DNA of 64,000 bases from Candidatus Saccharimonadota bacterium. GTDB lineage: Bacteria; Patescibacteriota; Saccharimonadia; Saccharimonadales; Saccharimonadaceae. The position numbers and the translations under genes were made by a program. The notes beneath the pieces are model-generated. The model was not told the DNA's origin and ran no database searches. It saw only the letters and a program-made list of their open reading frames with translations. The stretch lies in the NCBI GenBank assembly GCA_027492735.1, contig JAPUEE010000004.1, positions 1-64,000 on the forward strand, read 5' to 3'. Below, in pieces: positions 42,005-51,341 of this stretch (position 1 is its first letter; the number at the start of each line of letters is the position of its first letter).

Positions 42005-42790
42005 ATGAAGAAGTATATTATCGGCAACTGGAAGATGAATCTAAATATTCACGAGTCTTCGTTATATGTTGCTAAATTAGCACAAGATGTGCCGGTTCAT
42101 CGTGACGTAGAAACGGTCGTTTGCCCCTCGTTTCTCGCTCTCCAGCCCCTATCACTCCAGGTGAACCATCGTCAGTTAAAACTAGGCGCACAGGATTGCT
42201 ATTGGCGTGACGAAGGTGCTTTTACTGGGGAAATTTCCGCTACTCAATTGCGTGGTTTGGCTCAATATGTCCTAGTTGGGCACTCCGAACGTCGAAATAT
42301 CTTTGGCGAGGATGATCGTGAAATTCGTTTCAAAGTACAGGCTGCCCTCCGAAATGGCCTGAGACCAGTACTCTGTGTTGGTGAAACACAGTTTGAACGT
42401 GACGAAGGCGCCACAAAGCATGTCTTGAGCGACCAGGTTGTAAGTGGTCTGTTGAATGTTGATAGTGATCAAATAGATGAAGTCATCGTTGCCTATGAGC
42501 CAGTGTGGGCTATTGGCAACGGTAACACTGCTGAAACCAAAGATATCGAACAAGCAATGAGCTTAATTAGGGCTCAGATAGGGCATATGTTCGGCAAGAA
42601 AGCGGCTGCGTCGGTTCCAATTCTCTATGGCGGCAGTGTCAAGCTCGAAAACGCGAAAACTATCCTGTCTATTGATAATGTTGATGGGTTGCTGGTGGGC
42701 GGCGCTAGTTTGGTCGCACCGGAGTTTGCCGGGATGGTATCTATTGCTAATGAATGCGCTCGTGAAGAACGAGCTGATAAAAAGGACTAA
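42005..42790 (+). CDS. tpiA: Triosephosphate isomerase
   Basis: 261 residues. KKYIIGNWKMNL at the N-terminus (catalytic Lys), VLVGHSERR (catalytic His), VAYEPVWAIGNG (catalytic Glu), and phosphate-loop ILYGGSVKLENA and DGLLVGGASL. It interconverts dihydroxyacetone phosphate and glyceraldehyde-3-phosphate. The stop is followed directly by the next ATG (42791), so the downstream acidic membrane protein is translated from the same mRNA. Confidence 0.97.
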   Translation: MKKYIIGNWKMNLNIHESSLYVAKLAQDVPVHRDVETVVCPSFLALQPLSLQVNHRQLKLGAQDCYWRDEGAFTGEISATQLRGLAQYVLVGHSERRNIFGEDDREIRFKVQAALRNGLRPVLCVGETQFERDEGATKHVLSDQVVSGLLNVDSDQIDEVIVAYEPVWAIGNGNTAETKDIEQAMSLIRAQIGHMFGKKAAASVPILYGGSVKLENAKTILSIDNVDGLLVGGASLVAPEFAGMVSIANECAREERADKKD

Positions 42791-43579
42791 ATGAGCGACG
42801 ATAATCAATCTCCTCTAGAGCATAGTGTTCGACCATTTCGCGGGCGTTTTATGGATATGGTCCATCCTTCTTCTGATGTAAAAGTAGCAGCTAAGGCTAA
42901 CTATGCATCGAATAGACAGAGCGATAATCAGGCGGAATCAGCCGAAGAATCAGACAGTATATTTGAACCAGTTGCGTTTGCTGAACCGGCCGAGACTGAG
43001 CCGATTGACGTAAAACCCAAAGAGGCTGCACCTGATCAACCTGAGGATACTCACGATACAGACGCTAGTGATGAATCAGATAGAACTGATGGTGAACCGC
43101 TAAAATCACCATTTTTACCTGGTGTCAAAGTCGACAAACGCCCTCTCGGTGCTGCAGAGCCAGATGTCCTGCCAGACTGGCTACAACGTGGACTAGATGA
43201 ATTGAGCGAGCCAGAACTGTCCGCTGGCGATGACGCTGAGGAATTAGAGCTACCAGCAGAAGTGCCGAGTGAGCCTATCATAGAGAGTGAACCCGAGCCG
43301 CCTAAATCGAGAGTTGTAGAGCTATCAACGAATCAATCGTTAGATGCAAGGGCAGCACTAGAGAATACAATGATTCAGCCGCAGTACAAAACTAGCGCCG
43401 ATAACGAAATAGCTCGTCCTAGTTCTCCGTATGCGTATGCTACTCATGACGATGTAGCGGTGAAGGCTAAAACTAGAAAACATGTTCCTGTTTGGACATG
43501 GGTCATTATCTATGTGCTATTGATCTTGGCTGGAGCTGCTATTGGTGCCCTGATCTATCTATCGGGATGGCTGGGGTAA
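42791..43579 (+). CDS. Acidic disordered protein with C-terminal membrane anchor
   Basis: 262 residues. Residues 1-220 are low-complexity and Glu/Asp/Pro-rich. Short conserved-looking islands are SVRPFRGRFMDMV near the start and KSPFLPGVKVDKRPLG followed by PDWLQRGLDELS in the middle. One C-terminal membrane helix (WVIIYVLLILAGAAIGALIY) leaves the rest in the cytoplasm. No known family. It directly follows tpiA and precedes the helicase. It may be a tail-anchored scaffold; function unknown. Confidence 0.72.
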   Translation: MSDDNQSPLEHSVRPFRGRFMDMVHPSSDVKVAAKANYASNRQSDNQAESAEESDSIFEPVAFAEPAETEPIDVKPKEAAPDQPEDTHDTDASDESDRTDGEPLKSPFLPGVKVDKRPLGAAEPDVLPDWLQRGLDELSEPELSAGDDAEELELPAEVPSEPIIESEPEPPKSRVVELSTNQSLDARAALENTMIQPQYKTSADNEIARPSSPYAYATHDDVAVKAKTRKHVPVWTWVIIYVLLILAGAAIGALIYLSGWLG

Positions 43580-43606
43580 CAGTAGCCCTCGTGATACAAT
43601 AGTTCA

Positions 43607-45763
43607 GTGAATACATCAGACACAGACAATATTTTAACAGGCTTGAATTCGCATCAATTAGCTGCAGTTCAGCATGACAAGGGACCACTATTGATCTTGG
43701 CTGGAGCTGGATCTGGCAAAACAAAGACCTTGACGCACCGAATAGCCTATCTGATTAATCAAAAGAAAGCGTTACCTGATGAAATCTTGGCCGTAACATT
43801 CACCAATAAAGCAGCTGGTGAAATGAGGGAGCGACTCGCTAGTTTGCTGGGCGTAGCGCCAGAAAATCGATCTTTCATGCCGTGGATGGGGACGTTCCAC
43901 TCGATTGCGGTACGAATCTTACGGTATTATGGCGAACAAAATGGTTTGCCGCGTAATTTTGTCATTTTGGACGAAGCTGATCGTTTATCCCTAATTAAAG
44001 CAGCTATGCGCGAACTGAATATCGTAGACAAACAGTTTAATCCTCGATCAATAGCCAGTTTAATTTCAACGGCAAAAAATGATATGGTGTCGCCAGACGA
44101 ATATTACAAAATTGCTCGCATGCCATTGCAACAAATAGCAGCCGAGGTATATCCACGTTACGAGAAGCTTCGCCGAGATACAAAATCGCTAGATTTTGAT
44201 GATTTGCTGCTCGAAACAGTGACATTATTACGCAAAGTTCCTGCTGTACGAGACCAGCTAGTAGTGCGCTTTAAATATGTTTTGATTGACGAATATCAGG
44301 ATACTAACAAATCACAGTATCAGATTATTCGGTTACTAACTGGTGAGGAAAAGAATATTTGCGCAGTTGGGGATGACTGGCAGTCAATTTACAGTTGGCG
44401 TGGTGCAGATTTTACCAATATATTGAATTTTGAACGTGATTTTTCTGGTGCTGAGATTGTTAAACTCGAACAAAACTATCGTAGTACCGCTGCGATTTTA
44501 AACGCTGCTCACAATGTGATTGTGAAAAATTCCCAGCGAACGGACAAGCAATTATGGACAGACCAAAAAGGTGGTGCACCGGTTGAGATTGTCGCAACGA
44601 GCAGTGAGACTCATGAGGCCGAAGTCATAGCACAAAAGATTGCTATGGATCTCAGAGTTGGCGAGCACTCGGCTAATGACTTTGCCGTGCTCTATCGGAC
44701 GAACGCTCAATCGCGAGTGATCGAGGAATTATTTTTGCGATTTGGGTTGAATTATAAAATTGTTGGCGGTACGAGATTCTATGATCGTGCCGAGGTAAAG
44801 GACCTGCTGGCATATGCGCGACTGATTTATCAGCCATTTGATCGAGCAAGTTTTGAGCGCATAGTAAATATACCAAAACGCGGCCTAGGCGATGTTTCAG
44901 TTCATAAATTCTTGGCCTGGCAGGCGGCCCGTGGCTTGTCCATTGTGGATGGATTGCTAAATATTGAGAGCTGTGATGGATTGGTGCCACGAGCCAAAGC
45001 TGCTTTTTTGAAATTGGGTCACCAGCTACGAGATTTGGCTGCGTTATCCGAAACTGCGTCACCAGATGTCATACTTTCTAGGGCTATTGAGACATTTGAT
45101 TACGAAGATTATTTAAATGATGGTAGTCCGTCTGCGGAATCTCGTTTAGAAAACGTAGCAGAATTGGTTGGTGTTGCTAAAACATATGCAGAGCTAGGGC
45201 TATCTGGTTTTCTAGAAGAAGTCGCCTTGGTGAGTAGCGCTGATACTACGAGTGACCAGTCAATTACGCTCATGACACTTCATGCAGCAAAAGGACTTGA
45301 ATTTCCAGTGGTCTTTATGGTTGGTATGGAGGAGGGGATATTTCCAGGGTCTCGTGCCGAATTTGATCCGTCGGCTATGGAAGAAGAGCGACGTCTTTGC
45401 TATGTCGGTATGACGAGGGCGCGCTCGGAATTGATCCTGACATTTGCCAGTAGTCGGTTGCTGTATGGTTCACGGCAATATAATCAACCCTCACGATTTC
45501 TATCTGATATTGACGATCAATTTATGGCTAATGCCGGAGGGTTTGAGGCGGGCTATAATGGCAGTGCAAATAATCTGTATAGTGACGAAGAACCTAGTTT
45601 TGTACCGGATGATATTGAACTCACCGTTGGCGACCAGGTTAAGCACAAGATTTTTGGTGTTGGCACAGTTTTTGATATTGAGGGTAGCGTCGTCACGGTC
45701 GATTTTGGAACTGGTCAACCGAAAAAGCTCAACGTAGCTTTTGCGCCTCTGGAAAAGATGTAA
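43607..45763 (+). CDS. pcrA: UvrD/PcrA-family DNA helicase
   Basis: 718 residues. Starts at GTG 43607; TACAAT with an extended TGA ends 6 nt upstream, so it is probably leaderless. SF1 motifs: Q-motif LNSHQLAAVQH, GAGSGKT (residues 33-39), VTFTNKAAGEMRERL, VLIDEYQDTN, GDDWQSIYSWRGAD, LEQNYRS, VMTLHAAKGLEFPVVF (as LMTLHAAKG) and CYVGMTRARSEL. The C-terminus holds a PcrA-type Tudor-like fold (GDQVKHKIFGVGTVFDI) that binds RNA polymerase. It works in nucleotide excision and replication repair. UvrD and PcrA cannot be separated with certainty. Confidence 0.94.
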   Translation: MNTSDTDNILTGLNSHQLAAVQHDKGPLLILAGAGSGKTKTLTHRIAYLINQKKALPDEILAVTFTNKAAGEMRERLASLLGVAPENRSFMPWMGTFHSIAVRILRYYGEQNGLPRNFVILDEADRLSLIKAAMRELNIVDKQFNPRSIASLISTAKNDMVSPDEYYKIARMPLQQIAAEVYPRYEKLRRDTKSLDFDDLLLETVTLLRKVPAVRDQLVVRFKYVLIDEYQDTNKSQYQIIRLLTGEEKNICAVGDDWQSIYSWRGADFTNILNFERDFSGAEIVKLEQNYRSTAAILNAAHNVIVKNSQRTDKQLWTDQKGGAPVEIVATSSETHEAEVIAQKIAMDLRVGEHSANDFAVLYRTNAQSRVIEELFLRFGLNYKIVGGTRFYDRAEVKDLLAYARLIYQPFDRASFERIVNIPKRGLGDVSVHKFLAWQAARGLSIVDGLLNIESCDGLVPRAKAAFLKLGHQLRDLAALSETASPDVILSRAIETFDYEDYLNDGSPSAESRLENVAELVGVAKTYAELGLSGFLEEVALVSSADTTSDQSITLMTLHAAKGLEFPVVFMVGMEEGIFPGSRAEFDPSAMEEERRLCYVGMTRARSELILTFASSRLLYGSRQYNQPSRFLSDIDDQFMANAGGFEAGYNGSANNLYSDEEPSFVPDDIELTVGDQVKHKIFGVGTVFDIEGSVVTVDFGTGQPKKLNVAFAPLEKM

Positions 45764-45834
45764 TATAGTGCATCTCTCAACTGCCACATCATTTGCTACC
45801 ATGTAGCTTTCTTGCTATACTAGAATAGTTAATT

Positions 45835-47040
45835 GTGGGTATAGTAAACGACAATCTCTTTCCTAAAATCCATCACGTATATTATCGAGCTGGATTGGGC
45901 TTTTTATTTTTATTATTGATAGTAGTCAGCGTAGTACTACTGAATCGTAATGTTTTTGCAGATAGCTCTAATAATCGCAGCAATCATGTTATAACGATTT
46001 ACGATAATGGCGATGAAAAGACTATTATTTCACCGGCTAGCACAGTATCTGAAGCTCTGAGCGATGCTGATATCACGCTGAGCGATTATGATTCGGTTGA
46101 TCCTGGGCGTAATAGTGCAATAGTTAATGGGGCTAATGTCATTACGATTCATCGTGCCCGGACGATTGTAGTACGTGATGGCACTAGGGACATTCGCGTT
46201 ATCACGGCTGCTCGGGCAAATGCAGAGATTGCCACAGCTGCTGGAGTAAAGATTTACGCCGAAGATCGAACCGAGATAGCTCCGATAGATGACGTGTTGG
46301 CATCTGGTGGTGCGGGTTTGACTCTCACGATTCAGCGAGCCAAGGTAGTCAATCTACGTCTCTATGGTCAGGATATGCAAGTTCGTACTCAGAGTAAAAC
46401 GGTTGCAGACTTTTTAAAAGAGAAACATATCAAACTAGGCAAAGATGATGGGATGAATGTAGTCGATACGGCACCGATTACCGATCGCATGGAATTGCAG
46501 ATTTGGCGCAACGGTATTCAAACGATCACTACGACCGAAACGATTCCATTTGATACAAAAATTGTCCGTGATCCAACAATGAAAATTGGCTATCGACAGG
46601 TGCAAACTCTGGGTCAAGATGGGCAAAAGACGGTTATATACGAAGTAGAAATGCGAGACAACCAAGAGGTTAATCGAGCCAAAATTAGCGAAGTTGTTAC
46701 TGTCGGTGTCGTGCAGCAGGTAGAGATTATTGGGACAAAGGTAGACTTACCACCAGGATCACATGCCGACTGGATGTCTTCGGCTGGTATACCGACTAGT
46801 GATCAAGGCTACGTCAACTATATTTTTAGCCATGAGAGTGGTTGGCGACCAAATGCGAAAAATCCGAGTGGAAAATACGTTGGACTTGGGCAGACGAGTC
46901 CGAGTACACTGTCTCGCGCTTGCCCAAATTGGGAGTCAGATCCCATTTGCCAGATTATCTTTTTCGATGGCTACGCCAAGAGCCGATACGGCAGTTGGGA
47001 AAAGGCGTACAATTTCTGGACACAACGTGGCTGGTGGTAA
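45835..47040 (+). CDS. G5/DUF348 wall protein with lytic-transglycosylase-like domain
   Basis: 401 residues. Start GTG 45835; TAGAAT ends 8 nt upstream. One membrane helix (about residues 20-36), two or three DUF348 ubiquitin-like repeats (about 51-225), a G5 domain (about 228-302) and a C-terminal lysozyme-fold domain with IFSHESGWRPNAKN (likely catalytic Glu334), GLGQTSPSTL and YGSWEKAYNFW. The layout matches Rpf/YabE-like muralytic proteins. It is anchored outside the membrane and cuts glycan strands, for growth or to attack host wall (the latter inferred). Two cysteines near the end probably form a disulphide. Tandem paralogue downstream. Confidence 0.87.
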   Translation: MGIVNDNLFPKIHHVYYRAGLGFLFLLLIVVSVVLLNRNVFADSSNNRSNHVITIYDNGDEKTIISPASTVSEALSDADITLSDYDSVDPGRNSAIVNGANVITIHRARTIVVRDGTRDIRVITAARANAEIATAAGVKIYAEDRTEIAPIDDVLASGGAGLTLTIQRAKVVNLRLYGQDMQVRTQSKTVADFLKEKHIKLGKDDGMNVVDTAPITDRMELQIWRNGIQTITTTETIPFDTKIVRDPTMKIGYRQVQTLGQDGQKTVIYEVEMRDNQEVNRAKISEVVTVGVVQQVEIIGTKVDLPPGSHADWMSSAGIPTSDQGYVNYIFSHESGWRPNAKNPSGKYVGLGQTSPSTLSRACPNWESDPICQIIFFDGYAKSRYGSWEKAYNFWTQRGWW

Positions 47041-47093
47041 GCTTTGTCTAATTGCGCGATATTCATAAATTTGTTATAATATTACAATAACTC

Positions 47094-48320
47094 GTGGATA
47101 AGTCAAGACATACCCCATCAATTTTTACTCACTGGCTAATGATCATCGGTGCCCTGGTAGTGACCATTGCTGGTATCATCACGATAGTATCCGGTTTTAT
47201 TAACGGTGACCAGAATACCGGATCGGAACATGTCGTGACTATTTACGATGATGGCAAAGAGAAAACAGTTGTAACGAGATCGCAAATTGTCTCAGATGCA
47301 CTAAAAGATGCTGAGATTTCTATTGGTGAATACGATGCAATCAGCCCATCCGTCAATAGTCAAATGAAGAACGCGTCGCAGATCGTAGTCATACACCGTG
47401 CGCGCCCTGTTGTTGTGGTTGATGGACGCCGTGAAGTTAAAATCGTTACAGCCGATCAGTCGGTTACTGATATTGCTAGAGCGGCTGGTGTCGCCATATA
47501 TGCTGAAGACACGGCTTCTACCGGTGTGGCTGATGATATATTATCAGCTGGCGGTGCTAGTGTGACAATGCAAATTGCACGCGCGAAAACGGTTAATCTC
47601 GAGCTTTACGGGCAATCGATGGCAATTCGTACTCGGGCTCAAACAGTCGGTGAATTCTTGAAAGAAAAAGACATACAAATGGCGAGCAGCGATGGTATAA
47701 ATGTGCGTCAAACCGATACGGTTACTGATCAGATGACGATTCGTATTTGGCGTGATGGTATCCAAACGATAACAACAACAGAGAAGATTAACTATATCAC
47801 CAACGTTATCAAAGATCAAACACTAAAATATGGTTATCGTGAGACGCGAGCAGCTGGTCGCGATGGGCAGAAAACAGTTATCTATCAAATCGAGGTAAAA
47901 GACGGACAGGAGATTAGTCGAACTATTATTAGCCAAGTTGTTAACGTCGCCCCGATTGATCAGGTTGAAATAGTAGGTATGAAATCTGATTTAAATGTTC
48001 CAGCGCTCAGCGCGAGTCGGGGTGCTCAGGTTTACCGCGTTGGATCGATTACACGCAAAGAGACCTATTATGATTTACCAATGAGTGGCGCCATGCAAGC
48101 TTGTGGCCAAAAAGGCTATTACGAAGTCCGATCAGATGGCGTCAAGGTCGATCGCGATGGTTATGTGATCGTTGCGGCCAACCTGAGTCGATATCCTCGA
48201 TGTAGCGAGGTTGATACGAGCGTTGGTCGAGGCAAAGTCTATGATACGGGCGGATTTGCTGTGAATAGCCCAGAACAATTTGATATCGCTACAGATTGGA
48301 GTAACCGAAATGGCAGATAA
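47094..48320 (+). CDS. G5/DUF348 wall protein with 3D-like domain
   Basis: 408 residues, paralogue of the preceding protein through the DUF348 and G5 parts (both have ITIYDDG/NG, IHRAR, GIQTITTTE and GQKTVIYEIE-like motifs). The C-terminus differs: YYDLPMSGAMQ, DGVKVDRDGYVIVAAN and GKVYDTGG (Asp384) resemble a 3D domain (double-psi barrel, named for three conserved Asp), linked to peptidoglycan cleavage in Bacillus YabE/MltA relatives. One N-terminal membrane helix. TTGCGC-17 nt-TATAAT ends 13 nt before the GTG start; no Shine-Dalgarno. rsmA overlaps its end. Confidence 0.82.
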   Translation: MDKSRHTPSIFTHWLMIIGALVVTIAGIITIVSGFINGDQNTGSEHVVTIYDDGKEKTVVTRSQIVSDALKDAEISIGEYDAISPSVNSQMKNASQIVVIHRARPVVVVDGRREVKIVTADQSVTDIARAAGVAIYAEDTASTGVADDILSAGGASVTMQIARAKTVNLELYGQSMAIRTRAQTVGEFLKEKDIQMASSDGINVRQTDTVTDQMTIRIWRDGIQTITTTEKINYITNVIKDQTLKYGYRETRAAGRDGQKTVIYQIEVKDGQEISRTIISQVVNVAPIDQVEIVGMKSDLNVPALSASRGAQVYRVGSITRKETYYDLPMSGAMQACGQKGYYEVRSDGVKVDRDGYVIVAANLSRYPRCSEVDTSVGRGKVYDTGGFAVNSPEQFDIATDWSNRNGR

Positions 48321-49098
48321 TACAGGTACTAATAAATCCCTCGGTCAACATTGGCTGACGGATTCGATGATTTTGTCTAGGATCGCCGAGCCGGCTCATC
48401 TATCTGATAACGACGTGGTGCTCGAGATTGGTCCTGGACTTGGTACGCTCACTAATGTCTTGTGTGAGCAGGCGAGTGCGGTCGTGGCAGTGGAATTTGA
48501 CAGCCATCTGGCTCGCGAGTTGAGTGCAAAACATATTTCGAATCTAACGGTGCTACATGAGGATTTTTTGCAATTCGATCTAAACCAATTGCCGACAGGC
48601 TATAAAGTTGTTGCCAATATCCCCTATTACATTACTGCCAAGATCGTCCAGAAACTACTAACTGCTACCAACAAGCCTTCCATTGTGGTATTACTCGTGC
48701 AGAAAGAAGTTGCTGAGCGATTAGCAGCCGAACCTGGCGACATGTCTATATTGGCGGTGAGTGCGCAACTCTATGCCGAGGTCAGTATGGGCGACGTTGT
48801 CCCTGCTGAGTTCTTTACTCCTCCGCCCAAAGTTGATTCACAAGTAGTCATACTAACAACGCTAGCACAGCCCAGATTCCCAGGGTTTAATGAGAGAGCA
48901 TTCTTTCGAGTGGTCAAAGCAGGCTTTAGCGCTAGACGAAAAAAACTACGTTCCAGTATCGCGGGTGGTTTGGGTATATCTAAACCGACAGCAGAAGAGT
49001 TGCTTTCGAAATCAGGTATTGATCCAAACCTTCGAGCCCAGGATTTATCGCTCGTAGACTGGCAGAATTTGGTAAAAAACAGTATAATATCAGAGTGA
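48310..49098 (+). CDS. rsmA: 16S rRNA dimethyladenosine transferase RsmA (KsgA)
   Basis: 262 residues from the ATG at 48310 (MADNTGTNKSLGQHWL), chosen for a GGAG upstream and family alignment. SAM-binding EIGPGLGTLT, AVEFDSHLA, HEDFLQFD, catalytic NIPYYITAKI, PPPKVDSQVV, and a basic C-terminal domain with GFSARRKKLRSSI. It dimethylates two adjacent adenines at the 3' end of 16S rRNA. Overlaps the 3D-domain gene by 11 nt and metG by 4 nt. Confidence 0.95.
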   Translation: MADNTGTNKSLGQHWLTDSMILSRIAEPAHLSDNDVVLEIGPGLGTLTNVLCEQASAVVAVEFDSHLARELSAKHISNLTVLHEDFLQFDLNQLPTGYKVVANIPYYITAKIVQKLLTATNKPSIVVLLVQKEVAERLAAEPGDMSILAVSAQLYAEVSMGDVVPAEFFTPPPKVDSQVVILTTLAQPRFPGFNERAFFRVVKAGFSARRKKLRSSIAGGLGISKPTAEELLSKSGIDPNLRAQDLSLVDWQNLVKNSIISE

Positions 49099-50555
49099 AA
49101 AAGTTTTATATAACTACCGCTATTCCCTATGCCAATGCTAAACCGCATATTGGCACAGCTATGGATTATCTCTACGCTGATATTTTATTGCGTTACCAAA
49201 TTGCACAGGGTAATGATGCACTACTGTCTGTTGGTACCGATGAACACGGTACAAAAGTTGCCGAAAAAGCTGCAGCAAATGGGCAATCACCGCAGGAATT
49301 TGTTGATGAGTTGCAACCGCATTTTGAAATGATGCGCCAGAAATTAGATCTCGATTTTCCGCATATCCGAAATGTCAGGACTACTGATGAGCAGCATGCC
49401 CGCAGAGTTGAGGAGATTTGGCGACGGCTAGATCAGGCTGGATTGATCTATAAAGACACCTACGAAGGCTGGTACTGTGTTGGTTGCGAGAGCTTCATTC
49501 CTGAAAACGAAGCACGGGCTATGAATTTTATCTGTAACGATCATCAAAAACCCCTCGAAAAATTGAGCGAAGACAACTACTATTTAGCAGTGTCAAAATA
49601 CACTGCTAAAATTCGTGAATTCATCAAAACGGCAGTAAAGCCAGAGTTTCGTGGTCGTGAACTACTAGATCTAATCAAAGATGGAGCCAAAGATGTTTCG
49701 ATTAGCCGTCCGGTCGACAAGCTGGAGTGGGGTATTCCGGTACCAGGTGATGAATCTCAAGTTATGTATGTATGGATCGATGCACTATCAAATTATTTGA
49801 CGGTTATCGGCTATCCTGAAAACGACGAGTATCGAGATTTCTGGCCAGCTGATATTGAAATCGTCGGTAAAGATATCGCGCGGTTTCATGCTATCATTTG
49901 GCCCGCCATGCTGCTAGGGCTAGGATTAGAGCTGCCACGTCAATTGATGATTCATGGCTTTATCAATGTCGGTGGCGCAAAAATGAGTAAAAGCCTGGGT
50001 AATGTCGTCAGCCCGTTAGAGATTATAGATGAGTACGGCGTGGATGCATTTCGTTACTACTTTGCACGTCACATTCCAACGTTCGAAGACGGTGATTTCA
50101 CCTGGGAGAAATTCGAAGCGGCCTATAATGGCGAGCTAGCTAATGATCTGGGTAACCTCGTGAGTCGCGTGGCTAATATGGCAAAAAAATATATGGCAGG
50201 TGATCTTTCGAGTATCGCGGACGCTAACTCTATGTCCACTACCTCTGCGTATCTAGATAATTTACAGCTAGCTACTGCGATAGATGACGTATGGCTACAG
50301 ATTCAGCGAGCTAATAAATTTGTTGATGACCAAAAACCGTGGCAATTAGCTAAAACGGGTGAGAGTGATCAACTGGCCGCCACAATGTCGAAACTAGTGT
50401 CTGATATTCGGATGATAGCTAGAGGGCTATTACCATTTCTACCCGAAACTTCTGCAAAAATCGATGAAATCTTTGGTAGCGATACTGTTCCTGACACTAT
50501 TCCGATTCTATTTCCTAAAAAGTACTTGCACACCGAAGAGCCGAGTCGAAAATAA
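49095..50555 (+). CDS. metG: Methionyl-tRNA synthetase (short form)
   Basis: 486 residues. Start GTG 49095, overlapping the rsmA stop (GTGA). Class I motifs: ITTAIPYANAKPHIGTAMDY and GGAKMSKSLGNVV. The connective peptide has a CVGCESF knuckle with a later IC but no full four-Cys pair set, suggesting one or no zinc. The dimerising C-terminal tRNA-binding (EMAP-like) domain found in many bacteria is absent. It charges initiator and elongator tRNA-Met. Confidence 0.96.
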   Translation: MKKFYITTAIPYANAKPHIGTAMDYLYADILLRYQIAQGNDALLSVGTDEHGTKVAEKAAANGQSPQEFVDELQPHFEMMRQKLDLDFPHIRNVRTTDEQHARRVEEIWRRLDQAGLIYKDTYEGWYCVGCESFIPENEARAMNFICNDHQKPLEKLSEDNYYLAVSKYTAKIREFIKTAVKPEFRGRELLDLIKDGAKDVSISRPVDKLEWGIPVPGDESQVMYVWIDALSNYLTVIGYPENDEYRDFWPADIEIVGKDIARFHAIIWPAMLLGLGLELPRQLMIHGFINVGGAKMSKSLGNVVSPLEIIDEYGVDAFRYYFARHIPTFEDGDFTWEKFEAAYNGELANDLGNLVSRVANMAKKYMAGDLSSIADANSMSTTSAYLDNLQLATAIDDVWLQIQRANKFVDDQKPWQLAKTGESDQLAATMSKLVSDIRMIARGLLPFLPETSAKIDEIFGSDTVPDTIPILFPKKYLHTEEPSRK

Positions 50556-51304
50556 TGCTCATTGATACGCATTGTCATATTCACGAAGATGACTATCCGC
50601 TCGATCGAGAAACTGTCCTCGGCGCAGCGCGAGCTAGTGATGTCAATAAAATCTTGGTAGTTGGTACAGATATGAAGAGCTCATTCGCGGCGGTAGAATT
50701 TGCGGGTAAACACGACAACGTTTGGTCAATAGTGGGCGTTCATCCACACGAAGCAAAATACGGTATCGACGGTCTAGCTAATCTCCTCGCAGAACCTGGA
50801 GCGGTTGGTGTTGGTGAGATTGGTCTGGACTATTTTTATAATCACAGTCCACGGGAGACGCAGATAGAAATGCTCAATCAGCAGATTGAACTAGCGTTAA
50901 AGCACGATCTCCCTATCAGTTTTCATGTTCGCGAAGCTTTCGATGACTTCTGGCCGATTATTGATAATTTTGCAGGTCGTGCGCGCGGTGTTATCCATAG
51001 TTTTACGGACAATATAAAAAATCTAGAACAAGCCCTGAATCGTGATTTCCTGATTGGCGTTAACGGCATAGCTACGTTTAATAAAGATCCAGACCAACAT
51101 AGAATGTATCAGGCTATTCCGCTCGATCGTACAGTATTAGAAACAGATGCGCCATTTTTAGCTCCGTCGCCCTATCGTGGCCAGCCAAATCAGCCAGCTT
51201 TTGTGAGAGAAGTTGCCAATTTTTTGGCTCGTATACATACTGTGGAATTTGACGAAGTTGCTACAAAGACCACGGGCGCAGCGGAAAAGCTATTTGGTAT
51301 ATAG
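50555..51304 (+). CDS. tatD: TatD-family metal-dependent hydrolase
   Basis: 249 residues. DTHCHIHED metal ligands at the N-terminus, SIVGVHPHEAKY, GVGEIGLDYFYN, FHVREAFDDFW, GVIHSFTDN and VLETDAPFLAPSPYRG. TatD proteins are 3'-5' nucleases or related amidohydrolases that act in DNA quality control. It overlaps metG by one base (TAATG), an arrangement common in bacteria. Confidence 0.94.
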   Translation: MLIDTHCHIHEDDYPLDRETVLGAARASDVNKILVVGTDMKSSFAAVEFAGKHDNVWSIVGVHPHEAKYGIDGLANLLAEPGAVGVGEIGLDYFYNHSPRETQIEMLNQQIELALKHDLPISFHVREAFDDFWPIIDNFAGRARGVIHSFTDNIKNLEQALNRDFLIGVNGIATFNKDPDQHRMYQAIPLDRTVLETDAPFLAPSPYRGQPNQPAFVREVANFLARIHTVEFDEVATKTTGAAEKLFGI

Positions 51305-51329
51305 CGATATCGCGAATTATTACACGTAG

Positions 51330-51335
51330 TATAAT
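51330..51335 (+). promoter_or_regulatory. -10 element of the cysteine desulfurase gene
   Basis: TATAAT at 51330-51335 ends 6 nt before the GTG at 51342. No good -35 and no Shine-Dalgarno; a leaderless transcript is likely. Confidence 0.6.
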
Positions 51336-51341
51336 AGATAG

